Positions 17,492 through 27,245 are shown, counted from the stretch's first letter. The stretch is DNA of 64,000 bases from G963422705 sp963422705 (GCA_963422705.1 OY730443.1:3596001-3660000); one strand, 5' to 3'. Program-made: numbers and translations. Notes: a model not told the origin generated them from the letters alone.

Positions 17492-19126
17492 TTAGGGTTT
17501 ACAAGAATTTCTATATTGAGACACAAAAAGCGTCCCGAATCCTCCGAGGCAGATAAGCGTGCAGAGAATGGGGAACCAATCTCCGTAACGTGTATACAAT
17601 GTCTGTTTCTGTTCTGATAGGACTGGAACGTCTGAAACGATAACCTCTTGCTCGGTGTTTGGTGTCACTAAGGGTGTGATAATCCTTCCAAATTTATCAA
17701 CGATGCAAGAAATGCCACCATTCGCGCATCGGAACACAGCGATGCTATTCTCAATCGCACGAAAAGGTGCCATAGCAAGGTGCAGTTCCGGAAAAGCGGT
17801 TTCATCAAACCAAGCATCGTTAGTGAGGATGCCTATTACGTTCGCCCCTTTTTTCACAAACCGCCGGAAGTGATTTGGAAAGGATGATTCAAAGCAAATG
17901 GAGACGCCAATCTTTATATTCTCATCTGTTGAAACAGTGTTACTATCTCCTTTAACGTTTGGCAACCGTAAAAGGTTTACCGCTTTTCCATGCTCAAACG
18001 GTTTGAAGAGAATAAAACTTGGAAGTTGAATAAAATCGGGTAGAAAATCGAGGAGGGGGATATATTCGCCAAACGGTACCAGGTGCATTTTCGCGTATCT
18101 ATCAATAACGTTGCCCTCCGGCGCGAGCAAGAAGACGCTGTTGTAAAGCGGGGCTGCCCCCTGTTCATCGGGATTATCCTCATCTTCATAAGTTGCCCCT
18201 ATTAATAACGGGAGCCCCGTGGTGAGCAACATGCGTTTCAGTTTGTTGTGGTAAGTTGGCCACTCGCCAGATAATACCTCACCCCTCACTGCTGTTTCAG
18301 GCCACACAATCACGTCGGGGTTTTCTCGTGTCGCTTGCTGAGTTAGCGCTATATAACGATTGAGGATACCGGGAAATTCACTGATGTTCCATTTGCTTAG
18401 CTGCGAAATATTGCCGGGGACAAGGGCAACGTTCAAATCTTTTTTTGGGAGATTGTCAACAGCGTGAAGGTGGAGAAATCCGTAGCCGAAGCAGAACACA
18501 GTTAGGATTAACGGGGGAACCAGGGCGGAAATCTGCTGCATCCACCGGTGGCGTTCACGGAGCAACGTAGCAATGCCGGCGTTAAAAAGCACCACGATGA
18601 AACTGATACCGTAGACACCTATCACTGATGCTATCTGTATTGCGGGTAGATTGTTCCACTGGGAATACCCGATACTTCCCCAGGGAAAACCGGACAACAA
18701 CCAACTCCGTACCCATTCCAAGGCTGTCCAGATACAGGCAACTGCCAATGGGAACCATACCCCAGAACCCCAAGGTAACAAGGACACTAACGCCGAAAAA
18801 ACTGCAAAATAGAGGGCAGTATAGCCGACTAGAAGGAGATATCCGAGCAAGCTCGCGTAGATATTTGCGTACGGGTAGAGGAGGAGGATGGCAAGAAGCA
18901 GCCCGCCAAAAAAGAGGAAACCTGTTAAGTAGCCGGTAACAAAGGCTGATTTCCAATTCTTGGCGTGCTTCAGTGTAACGAGTAATGGCACCATCGCAAC
19001 CCAAGCGAGTGGAAAAAGGTTTAAGGTGGGAAAGCTGCAAAACAGCAGGGCGGCTGAGAGTATAGCTAGTAGTTTGGGGTAGTAGCGATTCACAAAATTT
19101 CCCGTGAGTTTCCCTTCTTCAAGCAA
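17492..19126 (-). CDS. lnt: Apolipoprotein N-acyltransferase
   Basis: Inner-membrane enzyme that adds the third acyl chain to lipoproteins, required for recognition by the Lol system. The N-terminal half has about six to eight transmembrane segments, and the protein ends in a further helix. The nitrilase-like domain (about residues 225-490) carries the catalytic Glu in VIVWPETAV, the Lys in KMHLVPFGEYIP, and the Cys in GVSICFESSFP. It is 544 residues. The start is uncertain: a TTG at 19126 or a GTG at 19093, which gives MNRYYPKLL, neither with a strong ribosome site. It fits functionally with lolC-lolD downstream. Confidence 0.93.
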   Translation of the reverse strand: MLEEGKLTGNFVNRYYPKLLAILSAALLFCSFPTLNLFPLAWVAMVPLLVTLKHAKNWKSAFVTGYLTGFLFFGGLLLAILLLYPYANIYASLLGYLLLVGYTALYFAVFSALVSLLPWGSGVWFPLAVACIWTALEWVRSWLLSGFPWGSIGYSQWNNLPAIQIASVIGVYGISFIVVLFNAGIATLLRERHRWMQQISALVPPLILTVFCFGYGFLHLHAVDNLPKKDLNVALVPGNISQLSKWNISEFPGILNRYIALTQQATRENPDVIVWPETAVRGEVLSGEWPTYHNKLKRMLLTTGLPLLIGATYEDEDNPDEQGAAPLYNSVFLLAPEGNVIDRYAKMHLVPFGEYIPLLDFLPDFIQLPSFILFKPFEHGKAVNLLRLPNVKGDSNTVSTDENIKIGVSICFESSFPNHFRRFVKKGANVIGILTNDAWFDETAFPELHLAMAPFRAIENSIAVFRCANGGISCIVDKFGRIITPLVTPNTEQEVIVSDVPVLSEQKQTLYTRYGDWFPILCTLICLGGFGTLFVSQYRNSCKP

Positions 19127-19160
19127 TCAATACTAGTGATTCCATCGGAAGTCTAACGTA

Positions 19161-19197
19161 ATTGCTGCCTATCCCCGTTTTAGGAATAGGCAGCAAT
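19161..19197 (-). terminator. Hairpin downstream of the sulfite/nitrite reductase gene
   Basis: A perfect 12-bp inverted repeat, ATTGCTGCCTAT and ATAGGCAGCAAT, with a 13-nt loop that can pair further, lies 20 bp past the reductase stop and before lnt. There is no U-tract, so it may act as an mRNA-stabilising or weak terminator structure. Confidence 0.55.
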
Positions 19198-19216
19198 CGT
19201 TGTTTTGCGTTAAAGG

Positions 19217-21661
19217 TTACTCACCTTTCCGGATGGTAAGTCGATAATGCTTGCCTAGCTTCTTCGTGTCAACAATCTCATGCCCATCGTTGTTAAGACT
19301 CTTCGGCACATTCTCGATGGGTTCACCATCATCGATAGTGACTTCGAGAAGTTGTCCACGTTCCATTGTTTCCAGTCGGATTTTGGCTTGAACGTAGTTG
19401 AACGGACACGCAACACCCTTCAAATCGATGCTATCCACGATTTCTTCAACGGGCTTCGTCTTCTTAGCGACGCGGGGTTTCCGTGTAGGACGCGTTCTGC
19501 GAGTCTTGCGCCGACTTGCCTCCTCTTCTTCCTCCTTGATGCGCATGCGTCCATAGACGTTATGCGATTCTTCGACGAAGAGGGTTGCCTCCTCGACGCG
19601 CCGGTGCGCCAATTCGTGTTCAAAGGTAGATTCATTCTCTTCCAACGCTTTAAATAGATGCGCGCCGTAACCCGCGAAGAAGTTGCCGGGTTCAAAGAAA
19701 TGGGTACGGAAATCGGAAGCAGTGGTTGCATCGTCAATGTATTGCGCCCCGGCGGTGGTTAAGAGTCCGTCTGCCGCTTTAATCATCGCATCAAACGCCA
19801 TTTCCGCACAATCTTGATATGCACCTTTTTCCAGGTTCAGGCCGGATTCATAGAGCAGCCTGTCTGCCTCTTCTAGTTTGAAGGAGACAAGAGCGACGAG
19901 CTGTCCCGCGCATTCACCGACACCCGTTTTGAGCTGGAAGTTCTTGGTATCTCCCGTGTCTACATAAAATTCCGGTGCCTCTTCATAAGACGGAATCTTA
20001 TCGTACTTCGACAAAATCTGCTTGATTTCGGCTTTACCAAGCCTACCGATGTAATCCGTGAATGTTTCATCATCGCTGCGTTCGGAAGTGTACTTCCCTG
20101 TCAGCTCTTCAATAAATGCTGGAATGTGTTTACCGTGGATTTTCCCGGAGGGAAGTCCGTAGGAGCCAGCATTTTCACTCATGTGGCCGCCGAGAAGGAC
20201 CTGATAATAGGGCGCGATATGTCCACCTACCCGGCGCGAAGAGCCGAAAAAGCCGAGGTTTGCGATGTGGTGCTGCCCGCACGAGTTGGGGCAGCCACTA
20301 ATCTTAATCCGTAACCCCTTGATGTCATCTTTCACCCCTTCTTCCGTGAAGTAATCGCGGAGATGTGCGGCTAAGCCACGCGAAGAGGAGATACCGAGTT
20401 TGCAAGAGTCTGTGCCGGGACAAGCGGTAATATCTACGGTGGATTCCGCACCCGGTTCACCCAATCCGATTTCCTTCAATTCACGATAAAGCGCCGGCAA
20501 GTCCGTCATCGTTACCCATCGGAGAACGATATTCTGTTCCACAGTCGCGCGAATGGTATCTTTGACGTATTTCCGCGAGATGTCTGCCAAGGCGCGCGTT
20601 TGAGCAGCAGTGATGTCACCAAGCGGAAGCGTAACTGTGACAACTGCGTAACCGGGCTGTTTTTGCGAGCGCACGTTGGATTCATACCATTCTGCAAACC
20701 CGTCTGCTTGCGATGTGCCATTCAGTTGCGTTGGTGGTTTGAGCGGATTTTCCTTGTAAGCATCAAGATTGTCAAGATACGTCGTCCACGCCGCGTCGGG
20801 GCGTAGTGTTTCACGTTCTTCAAGCACCTGTCTCCGGAATTCCTCAATGCCGTATTTAGCGATAACGAACTTGAGTCGGGCTTTATTGCGATTTCGGCGT
20901 TCACCTAAACGTGTGAAAACCTTGGAGATGGCTTGCGAAATTGGCAAGAGTTCCTCCGCCGGAACAAAATCGTCAAAGATTTTTGCTTGATGCGGCACAG
21001 CGCCGAGCCCGCCACCGACGTAGAGTTTAAAGCCGCGCTTAACTTCACCGTTAACCTCTTTTAATGCCGCAACGGCGCCGATATCGTGCATGTTTGCCAA
21101 ACCGCAGGGGTGCTCTTCACACCCTGAAAACGCGATTTTGAATTTGCGGCCGAAATCTTGCGCGTCAGGGTGCCCCAAAAGGAAGGCGGATAGCGCCTTT
21201 GAATACGGCGTTACGTCAAATGCCTCATCTTGGCAGACACCCGTAATCGGGCAGGCTGTGACGTTCCGCACGACGTTGCCACACGCTTCCTTCGTCGTGA
21301 TACCTACACTCGCCAGACGGCGCATCAACTCTGGGGTGTTATTGATGTCAACGTAGTGATATTGAACATCTTGGCGTGTCGTGATGTGAATGATATTGTC
21401 AGAAAACTCTTCTGCAACATCCGCGAGCATTTCAAGCTGCGCCGCGGTGAGCCCACCAAACGGGATTTTTACACGAATCATCTGGGAACCGTCATCGCGC
21501 TGCCCGTAAACCCCGTGCCGTAGTCTAAATTCTGTGAACAGGGTTTCTTCCACTTGCCCGGCTTGTACCCGGCCGAGTTGGATTTCGTAAATTTCGATAG
21601 CGCGAGCCTCATCGGGCGGAATCGCCCCCGCGTCATACGGAATCGCATGTCCGATATCCAT
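19217..21661 (-). CDS. Ferredoxin-type sulfite/nitrite reductase fused to a TusA-like domain
   Basis: Siroheme-[4Fe-4S] reductase performing six-electron reduction of sulfite or nitrite. Two ferredoxin-like and catalytic repeats are visible. The second half has the canonical cluster ligands TACPGTDSC (C-x5-C) and SGCPNSCGQ (C-x3-C). The first half also has four cysteines, TACPITGVC and SGCEEHPC (C-x4-C). After about residue 600 come a helical segment with ECAGQLVALVSFKLEEAD, a basic Arg/Lys-rich linker, and a TusA/SirA-like domain starting IDLKGVACPFNYVQAK whose cysteine could carry sulfur. That fusion points to sulfite rather than nitrite metabolism. The start at 21661 has GGAG upstream; 814 residues. 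Confidence 0.88.
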   Translation of the reverse strand: MDIGHAIPYDAGAIPPDEARAIEIYEIQLGRVQAGQVEETLFTEFRLRHGVYGQRDDGSQMIRVKIPFGGLTAAQLEMLADVAEEFSDNIIHITTRQDVQYHYVDINNTPELMRRLASVGITTKEACGNVVRNVTACPITGVCQDEAFDVTPYSKALSAFLLGHPDAQDFGRKFKIAFSGCEEHPCGLANMHDIGAVAALKEVNGEVKRGFKLYVGGGLGAVPHQAKIFDDFVPAEELLPISQAISKVFTRLGERRNRNKARLKFVIAKYGIEEFRRQVLEERETLRPDAAWTTYLDNLDAYKENPLKPPTQLNGTSQADGFAEWYESNVRSQKQPGYAVVTVTLPLGDITAAQTRALADISRKYVKDTIRATVEQNIVLRWVTMTDLPALYRELKEIGLGEPGAESTVDITACPGTDSCKLGISSSRGLAAHLRDYFTEEGVKDDIKGLRIKISGCPNSCGQHHIANLGFFGSSRRVGGHIAPYYQVLLGGHMSENAGSYGLPSGKIHGKHIPAFIEELTGKYTSERSDDETFTDYIGRLGKAEIKQILSKYDKIPSYEEAPEFYVDTGDTKNFQLKTGVGECAGQLVALVSFKLEEADRLLYESGLNLEKGAYQDCAEMAFDAMIKAADGLLTTAGAQYIDDATTASDFRTHFFEPGNFFAGYGAHLFKALEENESTFEHELAHRRVEEATLFVEESHNVYGRMRIKEEEEEASRRKTRRTRPTRKPRVAKKTKPVEEIVDSIDLKGVACPFNYVQAKIRLETMERGQLLEVTIDDGEPIENVPKSLNNDGHEIVDTKKLGKHYRLTIRKGE

Positions 21662-21671
21662 AAATACTCCT

Positions 21672-21725
21672 TTAGAACGGTCTGCGTCGTCTCTGGCGCA
21701 GACGGGACTTGATAAGGTTCTAACC
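21672..21725. repeat. 54-bp palindromic repeat, copy A
   Basis: Begins TTAGAACGG and ends AGGTTCTAACC, with inner arms GTCTGCGTC and GGCGCAGAC, so the whole unit can fold into one hairpin. It matches copy B (46266-46319) at 53 of 54 positions. Here it lies in the leader of the reductase mRNA and abuts the ribosome-binding site, so the folded hairpin could affect translation. Confidence 0.85.
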
Positions 21726-21815
21726 TTTTTTTTCTTCTCTACAGTAACGCTCTGGTACCTGCGACAACAGACGCTCTTATTAGAGATGCGTATCTCCAAC
21801 CTATTTAAGATATAT

Positions 21816-21844
21816 AGTATACCGATAATTCAATTTTAAGTCAA
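21816..21844 (-). promoter_or_regulatory. Sigma-70-type promoter for the reductase gene
   Basis: Minus-strand TTGACT (21839-21844), a 17-bp spacer and TATACT (21816-21821). It predicts a leader of roughly 150 nt containing palindromic repeat copy A. Confidence 0.7.
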
Positions 21845-22158
21845 GTTTTTTCTGTTTTCAGCCGGCACATTCCGTTTTCAACATTTTCTCAGATTAAGGG
21901 AATTTTAAAACCCTAAAAACATTCGCACCCTTAATCCGATTAATCCTAGCCATTCTTTTTCATGCAGTATAGCCGATTATAGAAAATCGTTCAACGGATA
22001 GCTCCGTTTTTTCTCACGCTTTCTGTACCTTTCTAAGTAGATGTGTGTCGTAACAATCGCCTAGGTTGGTTTTAACCCACTGTCTGGTTATGTAAAAAAT
22101 TCGGGGGTAAGTCATATGTGATAGAGCGGAAAATACATGTGGTAAAATAGGGATATAC
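21845..22158. other. Gene-free stretch between the membrane protein gene and the reductase promoter
   Basis: Low-complexity, AT-rich intergenic sequence of about 310 bp downstream of the 22159-24096 gene. I see no gene, tRNA, obvious terminator or repeat in it. Confidence 0.6.
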
Positions 22159-24096
22159 CTACGGCCAGAAATTATACATCGGCTGCTGCGTCACAACACT
22201 AATTAGACTCCAGATACCGCCCACAGTAAAATCCCCTAACATGAGTCCGATTGCGAACATGACGAGCCGCTGCGATGCGCGGGGGCCAGCGATTCTCAAC
22301 ATCGCCCATTTAGCGAGTGAACTTACCAGCATGCAGCTCCACAGATAACGCATCCCCCAATCGCTTGAGACAACGAATCCGAGAGGATGAAATGGCCACC
22401 AGAAAAAGCGTGCCCGCATGAACATGAGAATCGTTGAAAAAGAGAGTCCAAACAGAATGCCGCCAGTGGCATAAAAATTCGGCGCCGTCGGATAGTAGAG
22501 CCAACGTTGCAGCCCGTTGAAGACACGGCTACCGAAACCGGTGGCCCAGCTGCTCGTGCCGCTCATGTTCAAGGCGCCATACGTGTAGAAAATAGAGAGG
22601 GTAACCGCGAAGAACATCACCGCAGCGAACCCAGAAACCGCAAGCAATGCGAAGAATAGTCGCCTCGGATGAATGTCTGAACGCTCTGAAAGTTTGAAGC
22701 CTTCTAACTGATGTGGCATTGGGTGACTGGTGTAACTTCGATTAAACCAACGGTAGAGTGTCAATGCCACCAGGTTATTTGTTCCTAAGGAACGCGTCCC
22801 AAAACTATCAACGAGGATGTGATGATTCGGCATGTTTTCCATCGCATGCACGGGAAATCCTTGCTCAGCGCGCATCCGTGTTACCACCAAAACGATGATG
22901 AAATAGATTGAGAAGAACAACGGAATCAGCCAGATGGACATGCCGATACGTTGGGAGAAGACGAAGAGTAAGAGTAGCCCGCCAACGATGCCCCATAGCG
23001 CCAATCTATAAGGGATTGGCTCATTTTCGTCTTCGCCAGTGCGGTGCCGGGCGATACGGAAAACGCTCCGGAAGTGACGCAGATTCAACACGAACACGGA
23101 GATGAAAATCCCGAGCGCCGCCCCGAAACATTGCCTATCAATATAAGGAAACCCGGGTAGGCTTGATAGCCCTGCAGCACTCGTCACTACCAATTGCAGC
23201 TTGTAAAACCAAAAGAAAAACCAACTGGAAAATGAGAGCTCTAGCGGCATCAACAATCCCAGCCCGATAACAAATGGGTAATAAGACATGCTGATGCCCC
23301 CGATGGCGCTCCACGGTTTTTCTGTGAATAGGTGCCCGAACCCTCGCCAGCCGCCAATACGCTTAATCGGAAGTGTCGGCAGTGCCGGATATAAAAAACT
23401 TAAGCCGTTAAGCACCGCAATCGATGCCGCGATTCCGAATCCGAGCCACGTCACCCGGTGGGATAGCAACGATTTCGTCTGATGCGTAACATGAAACGCG
23501 ATTTGCGTAATCGGATACGAAAGCCGCTCGCGCTCTACCCACTGCTTACGCAAAACGACATTGATACACAACATCACTAAAATAAGTATTGTCATGAACG
23601 CCGCCCAAGAAAACGTGGGGACTATCCACGCCTTTAGCGATTCTAAATTCGACAAGCTTGATTCCCCAATATAATACCCCGCAAGCACTTTTTCATCATC
23701 CACGAGAAGCCATTTCGGCAGATAATCCCAAAAGAGCTGCTTCCACTCATTTTCTGGGCTCGCGAACCAGAACGCATGCCCCAACGTCGTAACCAAAATC
23801 GTCATCAGGGTGATAGACGGAAACGCGCAGGCGGTACTCAGTAGAATGTATATCGTGAGGAGTTCCGAATCGGTAAATAGATGAAACCGGGCCGTTCGTT
23901 TGATGGCAAGATTCAGCAGTGTCAACACAAAAACGACGAAAACGACATTGTAAAACGGTACGGCGTAGGTATTCAGCGCGTAGCCAACAAGTCCCACTTC
24001 GCCTGCAATTATCCAGTAAAAATTAAATGGAATCAGCACGAGCGTGATGATGACAGATTTACACGTTACACCGGACAATTTAACGGGTTTTTTCAT
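22159..24096 (-). CDS. Large polytopic membrane protein, OPT-like, function unknown
   Basis: A 645-residue protein with roughly 12-14 hydrophobic segments spread over its whole length, no signal peptide and no recognisable soluble domain. Several features (SSLPGFPYIDRQCFGAALG near residue 320, MRAEQGFPVHAMENMPNH near 420, FWWPFHPLGFVVSSDWGMRYLW near 575) recall the oligopeptide/metal transporter (OPT) superfamily and the uncharacterised OPT-like families common in Planctomycetes and Poribacteria (DUF6784/6785 type, from memory). It stands alone with about 250 bp on each side. A transporter role is inference and no substrate can be named. Confidence 0.7.
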   Translation of the reverse strand: MKKPVKLSGVTCKSVIITLVLIPFNFYWIIAGEVGLVGYALNTYAVPFYNVVFVVFVLTLLNLAIKRTARFHLFTDSELLTIYILLSTACAFPSITLMTILVTTLGHAFWFASPENEWKQLFWDYLPKWLLVDDEKVLAGYYIGESSLSNLESLKAWIVPTFSWAAFMTILILVMLCINVVLRKQWVERERLSYPITQIAFHVTHQTKSLLSHRVTWLGFGIAASIAVLNGLSFLYPALPTLPIKRIGGWRGFGHLFTEKPWSAIGGISMSYYPFVIGLGLLMPLELSFSSWFFFWFYKLQLVVTSAAGLSSLPGFPYIDRQCFGAALGIFISVFVLNLRHFRSVFRIARHRTGEDENEPIPYRLALWGIVGGLLLLFVFSQRIGMSIWLIPLFFSIYFIIVLVVTRMRAEQGFPVHAMENMPNHHILVDSFGTRSLGTNNLVALTLYRWFNRSYTSHPMPHQLEGFKLSERSDIHPRRLFFALLAVSGFAAVMFFAVTLSIFYTYGALNMSGTSSWATGFGSRVFNGLQRWLYYPTAPNFYATGGILFGLSFSTILMFMRARFFWWPFHPLGFVVSSDWGMRYLWSCMLVSSLAKWAMLRIAGPRASQRLVMFAIGLMLGDFTVGGIWSLISVVTQQPMYNFWP

Positions 24097-24352
24097 CGTT
24101 TCTTTACGTTAATCACGCATGGGTAGACGTTCCGGCTGTTGTGTCGCCGTTTGTGTGAGTAAGTCATTGTGACAGTGGCTTCCGCTCGGCATTCGGAATT
24201 GGGTGGCGGGAACACATCCTCAAAAAATGACGCATGGCCCTGCTGGATTTGGGCGGTGGGCCCGCCTGCTCAATCAGCGGCTCCGCTCCCTCTAGAGAAA
24301 GCGGAATAAAATCCTGTAACCGTTTCTGCGTCACCTGTTAGACTCCCTTGCT

Positions 24353-25336
24353 TTACGGTGGAATGTTGCCCGCATAAACATCTTCTAATGCATCTTCCGG
24401 ACGTGGTTCAGGACTACTTCTGGCAAATTCAAGCGCGTCTTCAAGCTCAGCCGCTAGGGAAATATCAATCCCGTCGAGTTCTTCTTGGCTAACCCTTTTT
24501 TCATCGATAAGTACCTGTGCGAGCCTACGAATCGGGTCACGCTTGCGTTCTTGCTCTTGAACTTCTTCTCTGTCACGGTAAGAGGTTCCCGTGTCGCCGA
24601 TATGATGTCCCCGGAATCTATATGTGTCGCAATTCAGAAGCGTCGGCCCATCACCTTCGCGGGCGCGCGTAACGGCTTCATCAGCGGCTGCATACACCTT
24701 AAGGACATCGTTGCCATCAACCGTCATGCCGGGCATATCGTAAGAGGGTGCTCGAACCGCAATATCCTTTACACGCTGATGTTCTCGTTGCGGCGTCCCC
24801 ATCCCGAATCTGTTGTTTTCGCACACAAAAACGACGGGTAATTCCCAGACTGCTGCGAGGTTGAGGGTTTCATGGAATACCCCTTGGTTTGTCGCGCCGT
24901 CGCCAAAAAAAGATACCGCCACCTGATTTGTTCCCCGCATCTTAGCGGAGAGTCCCGCGCCCGCAGCAAGCGGAATGCCTGCCCCGACAACCCCGTTAGC
25001 ACCAAGAATTCCTGTCGCTTTATCGGCGATGTGCATAGAACCGCCTTTCCCTTTACAGTAACCTGTTGTGCGCGCGAATAATTCCGCCATCATCCGGGAA
25101 CGTTTGCCCCCTTTGGCTATCAAGTGGCCATGGCCACGGTGAGTACTGGTAATGTAATCGTCGTTTTCCAAGTGGGCACAAACCCCGACTGCCGTTGCCT
25201 CTTCCCCGATGTATAGGTGAAGGAATCCGGGGAGTTGGCCCCTTTGGTAAAGCGTCCCAGCTGCCTCTTCAAACTGACGAATTTCTACCATCTTACGATA
25301 CATCCAAACCATCTGTTCTTTGCTCGGTTTTGACAT
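24353..25336 (-). CDS. Thiamine-diphosphate dehydrogenase E1 component, alpha subunit (PdhA/AcoA-like)
   Basis: TPP-dependent 2-oxo-acid or acetoin dehydrogenase alpha subunit, 327 residues. The TPP motif runs from GDGATNQGVFHE to VFVCENN. Also seen are FLHLYIGEEA, TSTHRGHGHLIAKG and the GGSMHI signature, and the phosphorylation-loop-like region YRFRGHHIGD. The beta subunit and the E2/E3 genes that normally adjoin are absent: the neighbours are an OPT-like membrane protein and an SRAP gene on the same strand. It may pair with a beta subunit encoded elsewhere. Pyruvate, acetoin and branched-chain 2-oxo acids all remain possible substrates. The ATG has GGAG upstream. Confidence 0.87.
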   Translation of the reverse strand: MSKPSKEQMVWMYRKMVEIRQFEEAAGTLYQRGQLPGFLHLYIGEEATAVGVCAHLENDDYITSTHRGHGHLIAKGGKRSRMMAELFARTTGYCKGKGGSMHIADKATGILGANGVVGAGIPLAAGAGLSAKMRGTNQVAVSFFGDGATNQGVFHETLNLAAVWELPVVFVCENNRFGMGTPQREHQRVKDIAVRAPSYDMPGMTVDGNDVLKVYAAADEAVTRAREGDGPTLLNCDTYRFRGHHIGDTGTSYRDREEVQEQERKRDPIRRLAQVLIDEKRVSQEELDGIDISLAAELEDALEFARSSPEPRPEDALEDVYAGNIPP

Positions 25337-25460
25337 AGTTTCTCCTAATATATTTAGTTTAGTTCATCCTGTATCTTAAGGAATATTTTGGATAAACCTC
25401 TATGCCCTCAATATTGTTAACACTAGTTGAGTAAATTAGCACAAATATTGAGGAGGCAAT

Positions 25461-26138
25461 TCAATTTACCGTAAATGGCGCGATACACGTTGGAGCGTCA
25501 TTTCCTGGACTATTGACAAACCGGGACACCGGATAAGCTTCCATTTCCTCACCAGGGTAGGACGTGAGGAGTGGCTGGAGCGAATCGGAGGACTGTATAT
25601 CGGGTGAAAGCCACTGTGTGTAAGCATCTGCTGGAAGAATTACAGGCATGCGATGATGAATCTCCTCTAGAAAAGTGTTCGGGGCGCAGGTAATAATCGT
25701 ACACGAGCATATCGGTTCATCCATCTCCTCGCTCTTCCATACCTCCCATAATCCAGCAAATGCGAACGGCTTTTGCGATTTGAGCCGAATGTAGACGGGC
25801 TGTTTAAGTCTGATGCCCGGAATCTGTTTCCATTCGTAGTAGCCGTCTGCCAATATAAGACATCGTCGCTGTCTATAGGCGTTGCGGAAGGACGGTTTCT
25901 CCGAAAGGGTTTCCGAACGGGCATTAATCATGCGATTTCCGATGCTTGGTTCTTTTGCCCAAAACGGAATGAGTCCCCACTGAAAAAATTCAACCTGTTT
26001 TTCAGTGTTCGGAATCACCGCGATATCCTGTGTTGGTGAAATGTTATAGCGTGTTGTCAAATTCACCGGAATGTCAAAGTTAAGGAAAGTTTGGTTCAAC
26101 GTTTGTGTTTCGCTTGCGAGGGTAAATCGTCCACACAT
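25461..26138 (-). CDS. SRAP-domain protein (YedK/HMCES family)
   Basis: SOS-response-associated peptidase fold that crosslinks to abasic sites in single-stranded DNA through its N-terminal cysteine. The start MCGRF fixes Cys2 as nucleophile after Met removal. NARSETLSEKPSFRNA supplies the conserved Asn/Glu region, and HHRMPVIL contains the catalytic His. It is 225 residues, the normal length. Alone between pdhA-like and SDR genes on the same strand. Confidence 0.93.
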   Translation of the reverse strand: MCGRFTLASETQTLNQTFLNFDIPVNLTTRYNISPTQDIAVIPNTEKQVEFFQWGLIPFWAKEPSIGNRMINARSETLSEKPSFRNAYRQRRCLILADGYYEWKQIPGIRLKQPVYIRLKSQKPFAFAGLWEVWKSEEMDEPICSCTIITCAPNTFLEEIHHRMPVILPADAYTQWLSPDIQSSDSLQPLLTSYPGEEMEAYPVSRFVNSPGNDAPTCIAPFTVN

Positions 26139-26264
26139 GGTTATCTCCTTGCAAGGGCGGAACCTTACGGTTTACGCTTTTGAGGGCTCCCTGCTTATTT
26201 TTTCAGTGTTCCATCGGATTTTGCATAAAATTGTCATTAAAAAATTCTGGGTGAGATACAAAAG

Positions 26265-27095
26265 TTATTTTGATTGTGGCACCAGAATATCGTCGCGCCA
26301 ACGGAGTCGGAAGGATGGACGCACGAGTGCTTCTGGGGATTGCAGTGTCAGGCCGCCATCGGCTGTCAAAACGATACCGGTGATGAAATCGGCTTCATCC
26401 GATGCCAAGAAGAGTGCGGCGTTGGCGATATCTTCAGGCTTTCCATACCGTCCAATCGGATAGCAATCGCGCGACGCTTGTTCCTCAAGTTTGTCTTCAG
26501 CGAGTGAGGTTGTTCCTCTTTCGCCGACAATTTGGCCAGGGGCAATGGCGTTTGCGCGGATGCCCTCCCTGCCGTAATCTAACGCAATGCTTCGCGTTAA
26601 CGCATTCAGCCCGCCTTTTCCGGCTCCATAAAGCCCAAAACCAGGGTTCGTAATCGTGGCATTAACGGTTGAAATGAACACAAGGCTACCGCCCCCGTTA
26701 CGAATCATCTCCGGGATACAGTACTTCGCACCGAGCCACGGGCCGCCGAGCGTTACACCGAGGCTTTCATTCCACTCTTCTTGCGTAAACTCAATTGCCT
26801 TTTTGGTATAGGAGTGTGCAGCGTTATGGACAAGTGTTGTAATTTTACCATAATTTGTTAATGCTGTTGTGACGAGTGTTTGCCACGTCGTTTCGCTGGC
26901 AATATCGCCCATGACTGCAACGGCATCACCACCCACATCTTGAATGCGATTTACGGTTTCAGCGAGTTTTTCTTCTCTACTGCGTGTGTTTACAACGATT
27001 TTCGCGCCTTCACAGGCGAATTTGTAGCCAGTCGCAGCCCCAATTCCACCCCAGGCAGCACCTGCGACAATTGCAACTTTTCCCGCGAGTCTCAT
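26265..27095 (-). CDS. Short-chain dehydrogenase/reductase (SDR)
   Basis: NAD(P)-dependent classical SDR of 276 residues. The Rossmann glycine motif is GAAWGGIG, the NNAG equivalent is LVHNAAH, the catalytic Ser is in FISTVNA and the YxxxK motif is YGAGKGG. The C-terminal ITGIVLTADGGLTL is typical. The start at 27095 gives MRLAGKVAIVAG with AAAGGA at proper spacing; an ATG two codons upstream has no room for a ribosome site. It is divergent from the PhyH pair. The substrate is unknown; it is most similar in style to 3-oxoacyl-ACP reductase-like or sugar-alcohol SDRs. Confidence 0.88.
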   Translation of the reverse strand: MRLAGKVAIVAGAAWGGIGAATGYKFACEGAKIVVNTRSREEKLAETVNRIQDVGGDAVAVMGDIASETTWQTLVTTALTNYGKITTLVHNAAHSYTKKAIEFTQEEWNESLGVTLGGPWLGAKYCIPEMIRNGGGSLVFISTVNATITNPGFGLYGAGKGGLNALTRSIALDYGREGIRANAIAPGQIVGERGTTSLAEDKLEEQASRDCYPIGRYGKPEDIANAALFLASDEADFITGIVLTADGGLTLQSPEALVRPSFRLRWRDDILVPQSK

Positions 27096-27245
27096 AATCA
27101 TCCTTTCTTTAATACGCGATAAAAACTGTCAGTATACTTGATATACTTATCATTCTAACAGAGGTGCTTAGAAATATCAAGCAGATTCTTGCATAATTTT
27201 CATCAGGCTGCTACCATGAAATAAATAAATCAGCGGGAGCTTTGC

